A stretch of DNA of 64,000 nucleotides from Macquaria australasica (GCA_005408345.1 SEMN01000185.1:864855-928854); one strand, 5' to 3'; counted from the stretch's first letter, positions 35,853 to 50,250 are shown. Notes: generated from the letters alone by a model not told the origin. A program made the numbers and translations.

Positions 35853-36839
35853 CTGAAAGAAAAAGAAAAAACCCCAGCCCTGGCAACATTTGGGAAAAAA
35901 GGGGTTCTAGGAGAAAGGTATGGCTTGGATATGTCAAGGTGTAGGCACTCGCCATCTTTGAGCACAAGTGAATCCAAACTCATCTTGTAAACTTGTTTTT
36001 TATTGCTGTGAGTGCAAGCAAAAAAATAAAAAAAATAAAAACAAGAATCCCCCTGGGCAGCATACCCAAGAATCCCATCAGAGTTGCATTCAAGGTCCAC
36101 AATCCCTCTGATCTGGTATGGCCTATAGCTAATAATTTTGCACACTGAACAAATTACATATTAGCAGTCAAGAGTCTATGCCTGTCCTGTCCCAAGAACA
36201 TCAGTACTAAAATCAGGATCCAGCCTTTTGAAGCTGCATGATAACAGCTGCAGGAACTTTGCCACAGCTCAGGGTTTAGTGAATTGATGCCCCTGGTGGA
36301 CAGAAATGTTGTTCAAGGGTGTGTGGACCATTGACTGACTGCACTTAGGACAGGACAGGCAGCACTTAGCCCTGCCAAAAGATCAAGTTTAATCATACAA
36401 AAGCCTTCCAAAGTGGCACTGTCAGCATATAAGGCGTGCACATGTGGCCACTCGACTCCATGCATCCTATCAGCAGATATAACTGCACAGGCTGTAATGT
36501 GCTCATTATTTCATATACAGGTATAAAAATAGAGAAGCTACAGTGTACTTGCAAAGGCAAATAAACACACGTTGTTTAAAAGGAGAAGCTTCTGCACACA
36601 TAATCTCAGTTGTAATTTATTCAGAAAAGTGCTAATGTTCTGGTCAGTGACCTTCATCAGGGTATGAAGCACTTAAGCGCACAAAACAGACAGCCTCTTT
36701 GTTGAGTTATTAGGAAGTAATTACATAGAAATGGTTCTTTCAAATAAACACAACAACTGAGGGTATTAACACATTTTTGTAGCGTGAACAGATTTCTAGG
36801 AAGAGGCAAAAAACACTGGAGGTCCCCACATATTTATCC

Positions 36840-37340
36840 AGCAACTGACCCTAATGGAGAATGATGCTAATGACGAGGCTGATGATGATACGTGTTCATA
36901 ATAAAGATAATGATCGTGTTACGTGGGAGGGGGCTCGCTTTCCAAATGAAGTCGGGTTTGGTTCAGCTTTCAATCACGTCGCCCTCCAGTGTGAGAGGAT
37001 CAGCACTTTGAGCCTAAAGGGGAGGGAAGCTTCCTGCCCAAGATGAATGTGGTTGCCCATAAAGTGCCCTTACAGTTAATGGGGAGCTGCTTAGTCAGAC
37101 GTTCAGCCCAATCAATGTCGAGGAGAAAGATGGCCGAATTTCTTAATCAAGTTAAACAAGAGCTCCTTTGTCCATGCTTAGGTTTCTTATGCTTGCTACA
37201 GTGTTGTGGTGTTTGTTAAATGTGGGGGCCCTGGCGATGACAGGCTTTGTGGCCCCCTCAGAGACAAGAGTCTGGGTTGTCTTGATCCTCCTGGCCCTTC
37301 TATTATCCTGGAAAATAATTCTAAATAGGTGACAAAGAGC
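36840..37340. other. non-repetitive block, possible conserved element
   Basis: Balanced composition with several CpGs, homeodomain-like motifs (taatgacg, tcttaatcaagtt, gttaatggg) and no repeat signature. The short frames present have no splice context. Candidate only. Confidence 0.2.
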
Positions 37341-39704
37341 AACGGCGTGCTTAAGCACAATTCCTTTACATTACAGCCACCGTGTGTGAGGAGCCAGGGG
37401 TGATTTTACAGCATTGTGTTTGTTAGCTATTAGTTTCTGCATTGACCCACTCTTGAAGGCTATTGATTTTCATCCCGGAGTGTGTGTATGTGTGGGGAGA
37501 GGAAGAGAGACAGAGAATCCTTGCCTTGAAATTTATGTTGCATCATTTCCTTTCTCCAAACAGCTTAAGCTTGGCAGCTCCTAGACGTCATAGGATACAG
37601 ACATCAGGGGTAGAGGCGGAGAGGATTTGAGCCTCGGTGGCAGACGGGACATGGGAGAGAGAGTTAAACACAGGGCCAGCACGCTATCCGAGGGGTTCTC
37701 GTACGGCGAACACAGATGCCAGGTGACCTTCATCCCCGGGGGGAATGCTTTCAAGGCATACAACTCGCAAAAAGAAATCTTATCTTGTATACTTGTCTCC
37801 TCATCTCTTTTTTACATCTTTTATCCTCTTTTATGTGGCATATCAAAGGGATTTACAGCCCAGAAGGTGTGCTACAAGCCATGGCGTTTGCAAGGTCCCG
37901 TTCTAAGCGACAATCTATGTTCCTCCTGAGCAACCTAAACAGCTACATTTCCTCAACCCCAACACCACCGGGGACCTCACACTTCAGAGTTGATTTAGCT
38001 GGTTGTACCTCAGCCGTCTGACCTTCCTCCAAGCCCCTCCCTTTCCAACAGGGCAGCATGCTGTAGCCTTAGTAACCATAATTGCACGCTCCCCTCCGTC
38101 TCTTGCTCTAGCTTCGGGATCATTCTCTCCCCCCCCACCCCACTTATTTCTTTCCTTACAGAGGGCATCCAGGTGAATGTCAGCAGTCCCCTCCTATTTC
38201 AGGCTGTTCCCTCTCGTCCACCTCCCTCCCTCCATCCTCCTCCACCTGCACCTTGATGCATGGCCCCTGCATGATAGAACCACAAAGCTGTAAAACAGCC
38301 TGCAGGGCAAGACACAACAGCGGCGTTTGACCCGGGGCAGCCACCAAATCACAGCATAAACATCACCCTTAAGCATGGCTCCTTGACTTCACAAGGGGAT
38401 TACTGTCGAATGTGTTTAGAGAAAGAGGTGAAAATTAAGAGAGCCAGTAAGTGTTTTTTGTTATTGTATAATCCAAAATTAGAAAAAGCCACAGCTCTGT
38501 GCCTTTGTAGATATATCTGTGGGAGAGATAAATTTATTTATTTGCGCAGGCGGCAACTTGAAAATTAACTATAAATGAAATGAGTTTAGCTCAAAGGGCA
38601 GCTTGCTGAGCTCGGCCCCAGCCCGGAAGAACTGCTGACGAGCACGATGGGAGATTTACATAATTTTTTTTTTGTAATCACTGGCAGTTCTTTCAGCGCA
38701 TACGTGGTCAAAGACACAATGACCATGACAAATAGGTAGACATCAGGAAACCTCAGGGGGTCATTTCTACCCATGATGTTTCAGGGGCTGAAAATAAATC
38801 ACAGTTTGCTCAAAAGCAACATTTAGAAAGACCTTGTACACAGGCCTCTGCTGGAGCTACTTTCGAGGTTTGAACATATTTGAATTGCCCGACATTAAAA
38901 ATAAAAACAAAGGAAACATAATTCTACAGAAGTGATTGCCATGGTTGCAGCTTAAAAGGCGTTTTTCCTCTGGAGCATTATTATGTTGTGGCATTGTTAG
39001 CATTACTTATCAAGAGAAATTAAACACAGTCCTACACGATTTGCCATGCCAACGAGAGTCTGTTTCCTCCAGACGGGGTTGTGTTGGTTGGGGGGGGGGT
39101 ATTTGAGCAGATTTGAAGCAGGAAATCCGGCTCTTTGGAGAGGCAGAGCTGTTCTTCAGCTGTCAGCTACACTCTCCTCAGTCAGCTCTGACTCAAACCG
39201 TCACATCACAGGGCTGTGTCTTAACAAAAACATTAAAAAGGCGGCAACAGACGGACAACATTGTTTGATCAAAAAAGCATTGTGGATCACAAATGAATGA
39301 ATTTATTGTGTGTAAAAGCATAACTCATATATTAGCTGCAGGGTGATTGATAATGAGCCAAAAGGAGCCACGTCTTTGAGACAGAACAGATCTTACAAGG
39401 GAAATTCACAGATTTTCTGCATTAATTAATGCAAAAAAATATGACTCCCTCTACAGAACCTTGATTGGTCATTGTCAGCTTCCTCCATATCCAGAAACGT
39501 ATTAAAAGTGTTTTTCTCATCAGTCTACTGGTGCCACGTCAGTGTGGCCTACATGCCCATTATTAATGAAGGCAAAGATGTCTGTGACTCAGTACACAAT
39601 GTCTCTTGAAAGTACATATTTTCAGGCAGCACTGTAATAATAAGAAACAGTTTGGGCACACAAAGAAAGAAAAAAACATTCCTCTGAGTCATCTCCCATT
39701 TATT

Positions 39705-40300
39705 CTTAAAGGGTCAGTTCACCCAAATCTCAAAATAACATATTCTACCTTATCTCTGGTGGTATCAAGCCATGCAGATAGTTTCTGTTTAATGTGCAGA
39801 GACTTTAAGATATACACCTATGAAACTATGAAAATCTTCTAATAAAAACTGTTTTGTTACGTCCAGTCTCAATGTTTTTAAAGACATAAGATATGGAGAC
39901 AGAGCGCAATTAATTCCCGCCCACACTGGAGGGGAAAACAAAATCACTCTCCATTGACTTTGTATTGCGTGAAGGTGCCTCCTTGTCACTTCGGTCTGCT
40001 AGCAAACAACAGAAACATGCCTAAAAGCTGCTGTGTGGTGGGATGCAGTATTACCTTTGCAAGTGCCTTAGCTAACTACAGTAACTAAGCTTGAGAAGGG
40101 ACACTGAGATAGACCCACAATATTGACTTTGTCCTCTCTGGTAGACATAGGGATCTAAAATAATCCTCTGACATGCTGAAATCCAATGTTTTTAACTAGC
40201 TGCAGGCGTTTTGTTAACGTTTCAGCCCTTGGTTGCATACTGTGGCGCTAATTGTTTTGTATGAGGCATTGCGCTCTGTCTCTATTGCTTTTTGCAATAT
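39705..40300 (+). repeat. teleost 'gggtcagttcacccaaat' repeat carrying a THAP-like start
   Basis: It begins aaagggtcagttcacccaaatctcaaaataacatattctacctta, continues with cccgcccacactggaggggaaaacaaaatcactc, and ends near ttgcgctctgtctctattgc. This is a widespread teleost repeat. Its middle encodes a short THAP-type peptide, listed separately. Confidence 0.65.
40017..40088 (+). pseudogene. THAP-domain-like transposase N-terminal remnant
   Basis: The plus-strand frame reads MPKSCCVVGCSITFASALAN and stops three codons later. MPxxC-x(2-4)-C near the N-terminus is how THAP zinc fingers of P-element/Kolobok-type transposases and their relatives begin. The rest of the finger (later Cys/His, the AVPTF motif) is absent, so only the first exon-like piece survives inside the repeat. 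Confidence 0.45.
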
Positions 40301-41345
40301 ATATGCATAGCAATTACAGTTTGGTTAAGGTTATGGAAAGAGAATGGTTATGGCAAATACATTATGGGTAAAGTATGGTTAGGTTATGAGCAACTAAAAC
40401 ACTTGGTTAAGGTTAGGCAAAGATCTTGGTTACAGTTAATAAAAGGGAGAATGTTAACACAAGGTCTGTGACAGGATGCAACTATGGTCTCCTGCATTAA
40501 AATACTATGTAAGGGGCACACTACTTCCTGCAGTAGCACTCAACTTAGGTGTTGGATGTAAAACGTGAGGTGTGGAATTGTCCAATGGATGTAACCCCGA
40601 GGGATACTAGGCTATTGAAAGACAAGTTGCTTCTGAATATGTAATTGAAAATGCTGTGAGCGCCACAAATTCAGTTACCTTGACCTCCACTGTATTCGCT
40701 TAATTCAAGACCTCTGAATTAATGGCCAGGTCTGATGATTCAGACAGGTCTGTTCTTGTGTTCATTGATGGTTGATTCCCGATTGGAAAATAACTAAGCC
40801 AATCAGGCCTGATTAAGAATAGGGGCACAGTTTTCCTGTAGCAGAGCCAACAAAGGAGCTACATCTCCACATCAATGCGAAACAAATGTGTGATATCCGG
40901 AAGTACAGGTAAATAATATTCCAAAAGTGTTTTTCAGATAACTCACTGTGTTGTGTTGTAAGAAATCAATACTGAAAACATGACATATGTGTCTCTGTTC
41001 TCTCTGTGTTAATGAGCAGATAGAGTAAAGGTTTGGCTGTGTCATTAAGTAAATAACATTCATATTCTTGTCCATACGAGGTGAGGAAAGGACTCTCCAG
41101 CAAGCGCCTACAGAGAGAGCCAATGACAAACCCCGAGCTTTTTATCTATTCATGTATTCATTCACTCTCTAAACCATTCATTACCTGTTCATTCACCAAC
41201 ATGCTCACTCTGAATACTGCTGAACGAGCTATAATTGGCCTGTTTGTGAATCGGACTGAATTGGCATGACTGGAATTCCAAGAAAAGTGCCAGCGTCTGG
41301 TCCATAACAATATACCTTTTTACCTTCGGTTGAGTAAGGATTTCA

Positions 41346-41476
<131 letters not shown>

Positions 41477-42166
41477 GTGTGGTCCTTTTTGGAGTCGGTC
41501 CATGTCGTGCTTTACTATCACCACTATCGCTCAAGCTTCTCAAGTTTGATTCAGCTGCAGGGCAGGGAGACAGGATTAATGGGCGGTCATTTGGTGCAGC
41601 AATAACAGTTGGCTATCACACAGAGTGTGTGTGCTGGCACTGCCCGGGAGGTGAAACACAGTCATAACTTCGAATTAGGCCGGCAGGGTCCCGTCCTCTC
41701 TATTTGCACTGCTAGACGGATAAACGTACGAGCTCCCCTTAATTCAGTACATCTGAGAGCTCTGTTTTTTTTTCAATCACTCCCAGATTAGCCTCCACTT
41801 ATTTTGGGTCACTGATCAGAAAAAAAAGGACAAGACAGTGATACAATCAAGGTCATGTTGAGTCACTAATTCATCATAGATTTCTCACTTCTGCTCCACC
41901 TGTCGGATGGTGTTATTTCAGACATGCTGCGTCCCAAGCCAGAAACAACTGTACTGCACTGATATCAAATGTCACAACTTGTCCGTCCCTGGCGCTGCTG
42001 TCAGAACCACAGATTTAACCAGAAAGTGTGCATTCCACTCGAACAACGTGATTAAAGTAGATCTCCATTTGAAGAGAGAGGGGGTGGGTAGAACAATTGC
42101 GGCCTCTTTGGGCCTTTTCAGATTGTAATATGAGATTCGGCCCGGAGGTGAAATGAATGTGAACTG

Positions 42167-42196
42167 GTGTGTGTGTGTGTGTGTGCGCGCGCGCGC
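42167..42196 (+). repeat. (GT)9(GC)6 alternating purine-pyrimidine tract
   Basis: Nine GT units are followed directly by six GC units, giving 30 bp of strict alternation, a strong Z-DNA-forming candidate. Confidence 0.95.
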
Positions 42197-43521
42197 TTCG
42201 CAGATTGAATCATTCAATTACTTTTTGGTCGCTGTTTGATTTGCCGCCTGTGTGTGGTGTTTATGACAGTCTCTCAGTTTTTGGCAAGCCAAGACCAAGT
42301 ATTGATCTCATAAACGTATACCATCAAACGCTTTTCAGTTTGAGGGGAAAAGGTGAACTCAACAAATTAACTGGAATGAAATAATTACCCTAACAGTTGA
42401 CGTTCATGCTGTGATGAATCCAATTGCTGTAACACACACACACACAAACATGGAGATACACAGGAGATTTGAGATGTGTATGTTGTCTCCTTTCCATGAT
42501 GTATAGTATGTATTAGCTGATAGTAATAACCACAGAGATATGCTGGCCCATAGTGCCTCGTCCCTTTTATGATTCAGCGGCGAGAAGGTATAGCTAGTGC
42601 TGTCTAAGTGTCTCCATGGTAACCTGCTCATGAATCTGAGTGACTTAACAATTTCCCTCCACAGTGGCAGAGTAGGGGGCTAGCAGGCGCTTCACGTGAT
42701 AAGTGCCTTTACATCAACGTGGGTACACATGAATATGCATGACTGTGGGGAGCTGGGAGTCATTCATCAGCACAACTAGACTACAACATGCTAGAGTGGG
42801 ATGGCTGGCTGCAGACCTCCGCTTTGGAACATGATTAACCACCTTCTCAACCTCCTCTTCAGCAGAGATCAAACTGTTAAGATTTCAAAGATTTTTAAAA
42901 AAGCAGACGTAATTAAATTTTCATACGATTTGATCAACCCTCAGGAAAGTGTTAATATTACATTTTCTTGTGAGCATGATGATGCAAGTTATAGCGTGGT
43001 CTGAGAGCCGCTCGTTAATGATAATTTAACACAGACAGCAGCTCTATAGGATTTCTCCCACACAGTGGTGTTGAGCTGCAGACTGTATTGTCCCTCGCGT
43101 CGCACCTACACACACACACCTGCTGTTGTGTAAACGAATGAGACGCTGGAGGGGTTGAGGGGTCGTCTCCATGCCAGCGTAGCAAAGACAAATCATGCCG
43201 AGGAAAAAGAACAAAGCTTTGGAGATGAATCACCTCCACGCACACGCATCTAAACAGCATTAATGGGGCTTCTACGGTCCCATCACCGTGGTAGATGATG
43301 TAACAAGATGACTGCTTCCAGCCGAACCCTGCAGCAGGGAGGCAGTGAACCAATCAAGATGCACACACACTCACACACGTCCTGTCAGCCTGGACAAACA
43401 CAACAACATGAAATTCATCACGCAACGCTGTGTGTAAAGGCAAAAGCTGCACTGAGAACATTACATGGCAAATCATCATAAAAGCCTTCACACTATAATG
43501 ATATTAAGAACAATCAGGAAG

Positions 43522-43540
43522 TATATATATATATATATAT
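43522..43540 (+). repeat. (TA)n tract
   Basis: About nine TA units, flanked by caggaag and ttatagagcc. Confidence 0.9.
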
Positions 43541-44869
43541 TATAGAGCCATTTGTTAACCAACAGAGCAAAAATGAATATATCAAAATTCAAAAAGAGGT
43601 ATTGCTTGGCTTAAATGTATTTAACCTACTATTAGCATTGTCTTGAGACGTGAATGTCTTCAATGGCCTGCTCTCTCATTTTGCATTTAAACGTCTTGCC
43701 TGAAAAATGCCCTTGGGCAGTGCCAGGGCAAATCTAGCAGATCTCGGAAGGAAATTAAAGCACAGAAAAAAGAGGAAGAGAAGGAGAGTGCCGTATATTT
43801 ATGGCCTCCTTTTACCATATTAATCCTTTCCCACTAATCCTTCAGCTGCACCAAATAAAACTGTAACGGCTTTGGTGGTCATCTTTATCTCATCGGGCTG
43901 ATGATGAACTCACTGGCAAAAATGAAAAAGTTTATTATGCTCCTATATTATCTGTCTTTGTGTGTGTGATATTATTGCATGTGGTCTGTGAAGGTACATT
44001 TATGATACCTTGAGCTCAAAACGTGCACAATCCTTCAGGGTACACACATAAAAGACAGAAGAGTAACAGAAACATCTTTGGTAACAGATCAGCAGGATGG
44101 AGCTGGTTTACAAGTCAGGATCTGAAGATGAGCTGTTCTTGAGTATTTGCACCGAGCATCTCAGTTAAAGACGAGGCCGTATTGAGTAGATCCAAGATAT
44201 GGTATGTGTGTAAGTGTGAGAATGTGATGCAGGCCAAGCCAAAAACAGAATAAGTGTATTCACCAAACCCACCCAGGATAAAGCTTCCGCCCACTGTGCT
44301 TAGTCACATAACATTGGCTTTATTTAAATTTTAGCCTCCACAGTTTTTAAAGTCAATAAAGGCAGTGTTTCTTCACACAATCATCGCTGGAAACATATTA
44401 TTGACTAATGTACAGCTAAAAGAACATTCCATTAAAATAAAATAGGCTCTGAAATATTTGTAGCTTGCTTCTTCGCAGAGGATGGTAACTATAGCTAGCT
44501 TAGGTTAGTGGATACCAACTGCTACCCAGAGTTGCGACAAAAAAGTGACGAAAAAAAACATGGAAACTTCTTGGTCTTGATTTGTATGTGTAGCATGTTC
44601 CAGACTCTCACAGGTTCTCCATGACATAGCTAAATACACTGCTTCTGTTTTGCGCTGTCACCTCTTCAAAGCTTCAAATCCCCAGTGCTTAATGGCACTT
44701 AATTTGATACTTGAACTAGAGGTCTTCATGGGTCCACTCAGTTAGATGTGACCCAGGACCTGAGTCGTGTGGGTCCTAATTCTATACATTCTAATTGGAT
44801 CCATGTAAGGCCTCGTTCTGTTACTCTGGATCTTGGTCGTTGATTGGTGGCACATCCTGCCACAGTTGT

Positions 44870-45145
44870 GGACCAATGACTTGTGACTTCAGTTGGACTT
44901 TTGACTCGGTACAAGTTGATATCCTCCACAAGCCAAAAAATGTCTCTTCATTTCCTTGACAACAGATATACTTTGAATCAGTCCAACAGCAGCCAATCAC
45001 TTTGTGCGAATAGGAGGGAAAGGTACGTTTGGCAAATAATGACTTGTTTAGGACTTGGACTTGGACTTGAATTGGGACTTTTGGTCTGAAATTGGGACTT
45101 GACTTGACTGAGGGTCAAGACTTCAGACTTACTTGTGACTTACAA
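44870..45145 (+). repeat. degenerate 'GGACTTGACTT' tandem repeat
   Basis: cttgtgacttcagttggacttttgactcgg at 44880 and ggacttggacttggacttgaattgggactttt... at 45052-45140 are built from GACTT units of 5-6 bp with variable insertions. It is a type of simple repeat frequent in fish. Confidence 0.7.
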
Positions 45146-45332
45146 AACAATGACTTTGTCCCACCTTTGCATCATGCTGCTGCCAGTGTTGGTGGTCCCT
45201 CTCTACTTGGGTCAGTCCAGGTATGACTGTCCTCAGGTCCTCGTTTGGATCAGTTCTCTTTTTGTTAAACATGCACCTTGGTTTGTCTGTTTCAGATGCT
45301 GTCCAAACTTTGGGACCCGTGAAGACCTCTAA
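45135..45332 (+). other. small open frame with signal-peptide-like start
   Basis: From the ATG at 45150 the frame reads MTLSHLCIMLLPVLVVPLYL, then GQSR, and ends in a Cys pair (CCPNFGTREDL) before TAA at 45332. A possible 75-bp intron (TCCAG|GTATGA to tgtttcag) lies inside and keeps the frame. No homologue comes to mind. The ATG is partly made by the adjacent GACTT repeat, so it is most likely chance. Confidence 0.15.
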
Positions 45333-47151
45333 CATAATGTCTACACAGGCTGAATAGTGAAAGCAGCATGTTAGCAGAGCAGCAGTAAAGCTTCAGTCCT
45401 CTGTCTGTGTCTACGCAGTCACCCATGTTTTGGCAGTGCTCAGAGCCCAACACACAATCGCTAAATAGACGTGAAGGGTAATAATATGCATCAGGTTGTG
45501 GTCACGTGCGTAAAGCGTGTATTGAATGTATAGCGTGACCCGTTATGTGGCCTGTGTATTGGCAGCTGTACTGATTAAAATAGAAGCCTACTGTATCTGT
45601 TCTCTCAGATGTGTGTGAGATGGATGACTGAAAAACGCACCTGAAACGCATCCTGTCTAGACAAGCCTGAACCTGAACTGCTGTTGTCCTCCACGAAGGA
45701 GCAAGCTACAAAGCCAGTCACCTTTGAAGGAGTAGTTTGACATTTTGGGAAATTAGATGAGAAAAGCGGGAGACTCTGGTGACAACAATTCTCCAGGAAG
45801 TCCTATAAAACCACAGATTGTTGTTTTTACACTTGTCGTCCTGTTCCTTTAAAGCCTACAGGTGGTGAGTATTTGATACTCAAAAGACAGGTTTTCAATT
45901 GAGTTTTCCTGTCATTTAAATGTAAGTCTCCCTTTTTGCTCAAGACACAAGGACATTTAAATGTGATAGTTACAAATTTGTTAATGTAACAAGATATAAA
46001 CAATTCCTCAAATTTGTATCTACCAGTTTCTATGTAATGTATGCACTTTTGATGTGTTTATCCACAGCTGCTGTTTGGTATTCGGTACAAGTCTTCCAGT
46101 GTTGGTCATGCTGAGGAATCCAAGACACTTCACCACGAGCAAGGGTAGGATGGAGGATTTATTGGAGCGCTCTTGCGCCTCAAACGCACATCCCTTTAAT
46201 CGATCTGTTGGAGCATTACCATAATCAGCTCACTCTGGCTGTTCAGCTTTCCCCCCACCCCCCTCCATGTTTTGATCAATGAAGGTCCCATCCATAGTCA
46301 GCCCCCTCCAGCTACAGTGGGACCAGAGCCAATTGACTCATATATGTAGTGAAAAGAGGAGAAGGAGGCTTGTATTTCTCAATCAGGGCCATCATTCCAA
46401 TCAGGACGATCAGGCAGGCAGCAGTTTCTCCAGGGCCATGATGGTGATGGCCATGATGGGAGTCACAATTCTCTTAATAAAATGAAAAAAAGATGATGAT
46501 CAGAGCTTACTTTGAGAAAATGAAATCCCCTGGGATCCGCACTCTATTCGTCAGCCATTTAATCTGTTAAACAGGGGTAATAAGCTGGTGTCAATCCTCT
46601 GCCTGTTTAGCACAATCGCAGTAAAATGCTGCCCTGAGCCATGTGCTAATAGAGGTGGTCTGAACTAGTGACATGTGACTCGTGCTTCATGTTTACCATA
46701 CATGAAGTGATGATAAAAAATACACTACAGGAGACACATGTTTACAGATTCACATCCAAACCGTACCTCTTTTATGTATTTTGGGATTTGGGAATTGACA
46801 TGCAACAAATGGCCCGGGCCGGACTTAAAACCAGGGGTATTAGGAATACACAGCCAGAATCTTAAACTCCACCCCTATACCTGCTTATTCCTGATCAGAG
46901 TGACTGGGTGCTGAACTCTATCCCAGCACACCTGGACATGTCCCTGGGTCCACACAGAAAGGTCCCAGGTCATAAGGTGACAGCAGTGCTAACCGCTGAG
47001 CTGCCGTTCTTCACACAGAACACATTTAATTCAGATTTTTTATCCTGTGATTTTTTTCTTATTTTCAGACTGCCTGGCTGCGCTTTCTGTCAACAGACCA
47101 TAAATGGCAGGATTTAATCATTTCATTGTGTGGCTACTGTACAGCAGCAAG

Positions 47152-47535
47152 TAGAGCTGAAATGATTAGTCAATTAATTGATCAGTTGATAGAAAGAAAA
47201 TTAATTGGCAATTATTTTGATAATCAATTCATCATTTAAGTTATTTTTTAAGGAAAAATGCCAAATGTTCATGGTTTACAGCTTCAGTTCCAGTTCCACA
47301 TGTAAATATTATCTGGTTTTCTCTGTCTTCTATGATAATAAACTGAATATCTCTGGGTTTCAGACTGTTGGCTGAATGAAACAAGACATTTGAAGACATC
47401 ACCTTGGACTCTGTACTGTAATGGACATTGTTCACTATTTTCTGTTATTTTTAAGCCAAACAATTAATCTAATAATGGAGAAAATATTTGGCAGATTAGT
47501 GGCAGATACTGAAATGAATCGTTAGTTGTAGCCCA
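47152..47535 (+). repeat. teleost 'tttcagactgttggctga' repeat, copy 3 of 4
   Basis: The most complete copy in the window: agagctgaaatgattagtcaattaattgatcagttgat at the left, gacatttgaagacatcaccttggactc in the middle, ggcagattagtgg...tgaatcgttagttgtagccc at the right. The two ends are roughly inverted repeats of each other. Confidence 0.75.
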
Positions 47536-49971
47536 ACTAGTGAGGTACAGTATTTTGATCATCTGTGTCTTTACTCACTGTTGTAATCAAACAACAAACT
47601 TGCATAATAAACTGACATAAAGATATGTTTACATCACTTTATAATGATAATTATAGTCTTAATGTTGTATCAGTTCACTGGAAAATCCAGATGGTCTGAG
47701 GTATAAATACATTCTTCTTCATGTCATTTTAATGGGTCACATTACATATGTGCTACATATAAGGGCTACAGCCACAATCTTTACTGAGAATTAATGCAAC
47801 ACCATTTGTCTGCAGCTTACAACACACACTATAATATGAGTACCTCTGCACTTTTCTATGCCCATGTGGGGAGGTGGGTCGTCACCTGGGCAAGTGACGT
47901 TACCCTGCTAAGGTGTCAAAAGGAAGGACTATGTTATTCATTAGACATCTGCAAATATGAAAACTCATAAGGACATCAGAACTGAGCAGCAAATGTTTGA
48001 ATAACAAGTCCAATGCTTTAAGTTTCCCTGCTACCTGGATGACTGAAAATACTACACAGATATAAAGCTACATTACAAAGGTTAACAACGCATACCGCAA
48101 AATATCACAAAGTGCAGCTGAAGTGTCCCAACAAGGTATAATTCCCTAATGTTTGTTGCTGTTGGTGGGACTGTTGTAGGAACCTTACAGCACTGTCTGC
48201 TTAACGTAGGTTAGGATCCATTCCATCATGAGTCGTTTCATTCATTTCTACTTAATCGGACACATTTTCCTCTGTATTTGTAGCCAAGCACGTAAAAACG
48301 AATGCAACATTTCACTTGTCTTTGACCCAGGTCCAATGTCAGTATCTATAATTAATGGCTGCACATAATAATGTCAGTGTTAGATGTCACTTTATCAGGG
48401 TTTGACACAGTCACCCATACCACATTACTGAAATGAATGGACAGATGATTTGGATGGAGCACAGCTAACTCGAGCCAATCTACCCACAGCCCACGCTCAT
48501 CCATCTACAGAGCCCCCACTTGGCCCAGATTAGCATCAGACAAGAGGGCACACTTTGAAGATTCTGTCTCAAAAAGTGATTAGCTGGGAGCCAGCCATGT
48601 AACCCAACAGGGACTTATTAGCTATCCCACTTTGTGTACACAGTGACCACAGAGAGACAGAGACAGAGGGAGGGAGAGAAGTCATTCATCAGAGATTAGG
48701 AAACAAGCAAAGTAATAGTGTTAACAACACACTAACCTCTGTCTCATCGCCCCCTTTAACATATGCTTCAGAATGCTACAATCATCCTTGATCAAAGCTT
48801 TAGAGCCTCGAAATAAGGTAGAACAAAGAGATTTGAAGCGATTGTTTTTGATTGATTTTTGTGCTTGTTCCGTGCAATCGATGATTTACCTCTCCAGCTT
48901 AGCTTAGGAGCAAACAGCTTGGTTCTTTTTCACTGAGGAGTACCATCCATATTTTAAAAACTCCACCCTCTAGCATGACTGTATGCACACTGGTCGATTA
49001 ATAACACATGTAAAACTGGTTGCACATTTGTTCCCATTAAGGTATTGCTTCTCCAGTAACTTGTCTCAAGAATATCTTGAAAAAAGGCCAAATGATATTC
49101 TATTTCATTGGTAGTGATCAAACTAAAGTTTTAAAAAACAGTAATGCTTTAGATTAAAGCCCACACATTACAGTGTAATTATTGAGTATATAATCTAAAG
49201 TGTTACCTTGAAAACTCTTGTTTCTTGAAACAATTCTATTTTCAATGGAATATAATATTATCTCCTGCCATTGGTACATTCAAAGGGAAATGTATATTTT
49301 AGGACTAGACATAGGATTAAAATATCCATCTTACAAATCTCCTGAGAGAGCTCCTTGAACTCAACAGGAGCAACAGCTAAATAAACTCCATAATGTATGC
49401 ATGACTTTCCTCTCCTCTCCTCTCCAGTGTCAGACTGGAGTGGGATTAAGCTGTTGTAATGGTGGGGGGAATGGGGGTTGATTTATACCAACAGGCTCAT
49501 TGCTGCTGTCCCCTCTGTCCTGAGAGAGACACTATCTAGCTGTTTGTCTTCAATCCTTTGACCCCGGGCTACCACTGCTGGCCATCTCCTGCTCCATCAG
49601 ACTAAAGAGCCTGCCACAACCGCCACTATGTTGCAGCATCTGAGCTACATGGATCTCAGGGGTGGGAGCTAATTGGTCACTTTATGGCAGTGAGTCTGTC
49701 TCCGCCACTCTCTTCAGAGGAGGTTAGCGCTGTCATCAAGGCGTCATTATGGCGAGAGAATTGACCGAAGCGGCAGTGTTAGGGCGGATACAAAGACTTT
49801 GACCTCAGATTAATTTAAAAGTCAATCTGGCTACTTAATGCTCCTCTATTCAAGCAATATTACTTTAGGTTTCCGTGTCCTTAAAGAGGTCGTCCACAAG
49901 ATCACCATTAAAAAAAAAAGAATAATAAAAATGCTGACAGGACTGAGCAAAGTGCTTTCTGTCCCGTTTGT

Positions 49972-50250
49972 GAACTGATTTTCCAATAGTTTAGTTGATA
50001 ATCAGAAAATTAATCTGCAACCATTGTGAAAATACCAAACATTTGCTGGCTCCAGCTTCTCAAATGTGAGTTTTCATATAGTAAACTGGATATCATAGGG
50101 GTTAGACATTTGAAGACATCACCTTGGACTCAAGGAAACTGTGATGAGCATTTTTCATTATTTTCTGATGTTTTATAGGCCAAATGATTAATTGAATTAA
50201 ATTAAATGTAAAATATAACCAGCAGATTACTTACTAGTGAGAATAATTGT
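49972..50250 (+). repeat. teleost 'gacatttgaagacatcaccttggactc' repeat, copy 4 of 4
   Basis: It shares the ordered blocks of copy 3 (catttgctggctccagcttctcaaatgtgag, gacatttgaagacatcaccttggactca, cattattttctgatgttttataggcca) but lacks clean ends. Confidence 0.7.

Noticed and set aside
37581..37929. CpG-containing open frames on both strands
   Set aside because: No acceptor/donor pair and no recognisable protein; could at most be a regulatory element.
43244..43320. Possible minus-strand exon after cctgctgcag (WKQSSCYIIYHGDGTVEAPL)
   Set aside because: The acceptor is fair, but the only donor is GTGTGC in a GT-like run and the peptide fits no receptor domain.
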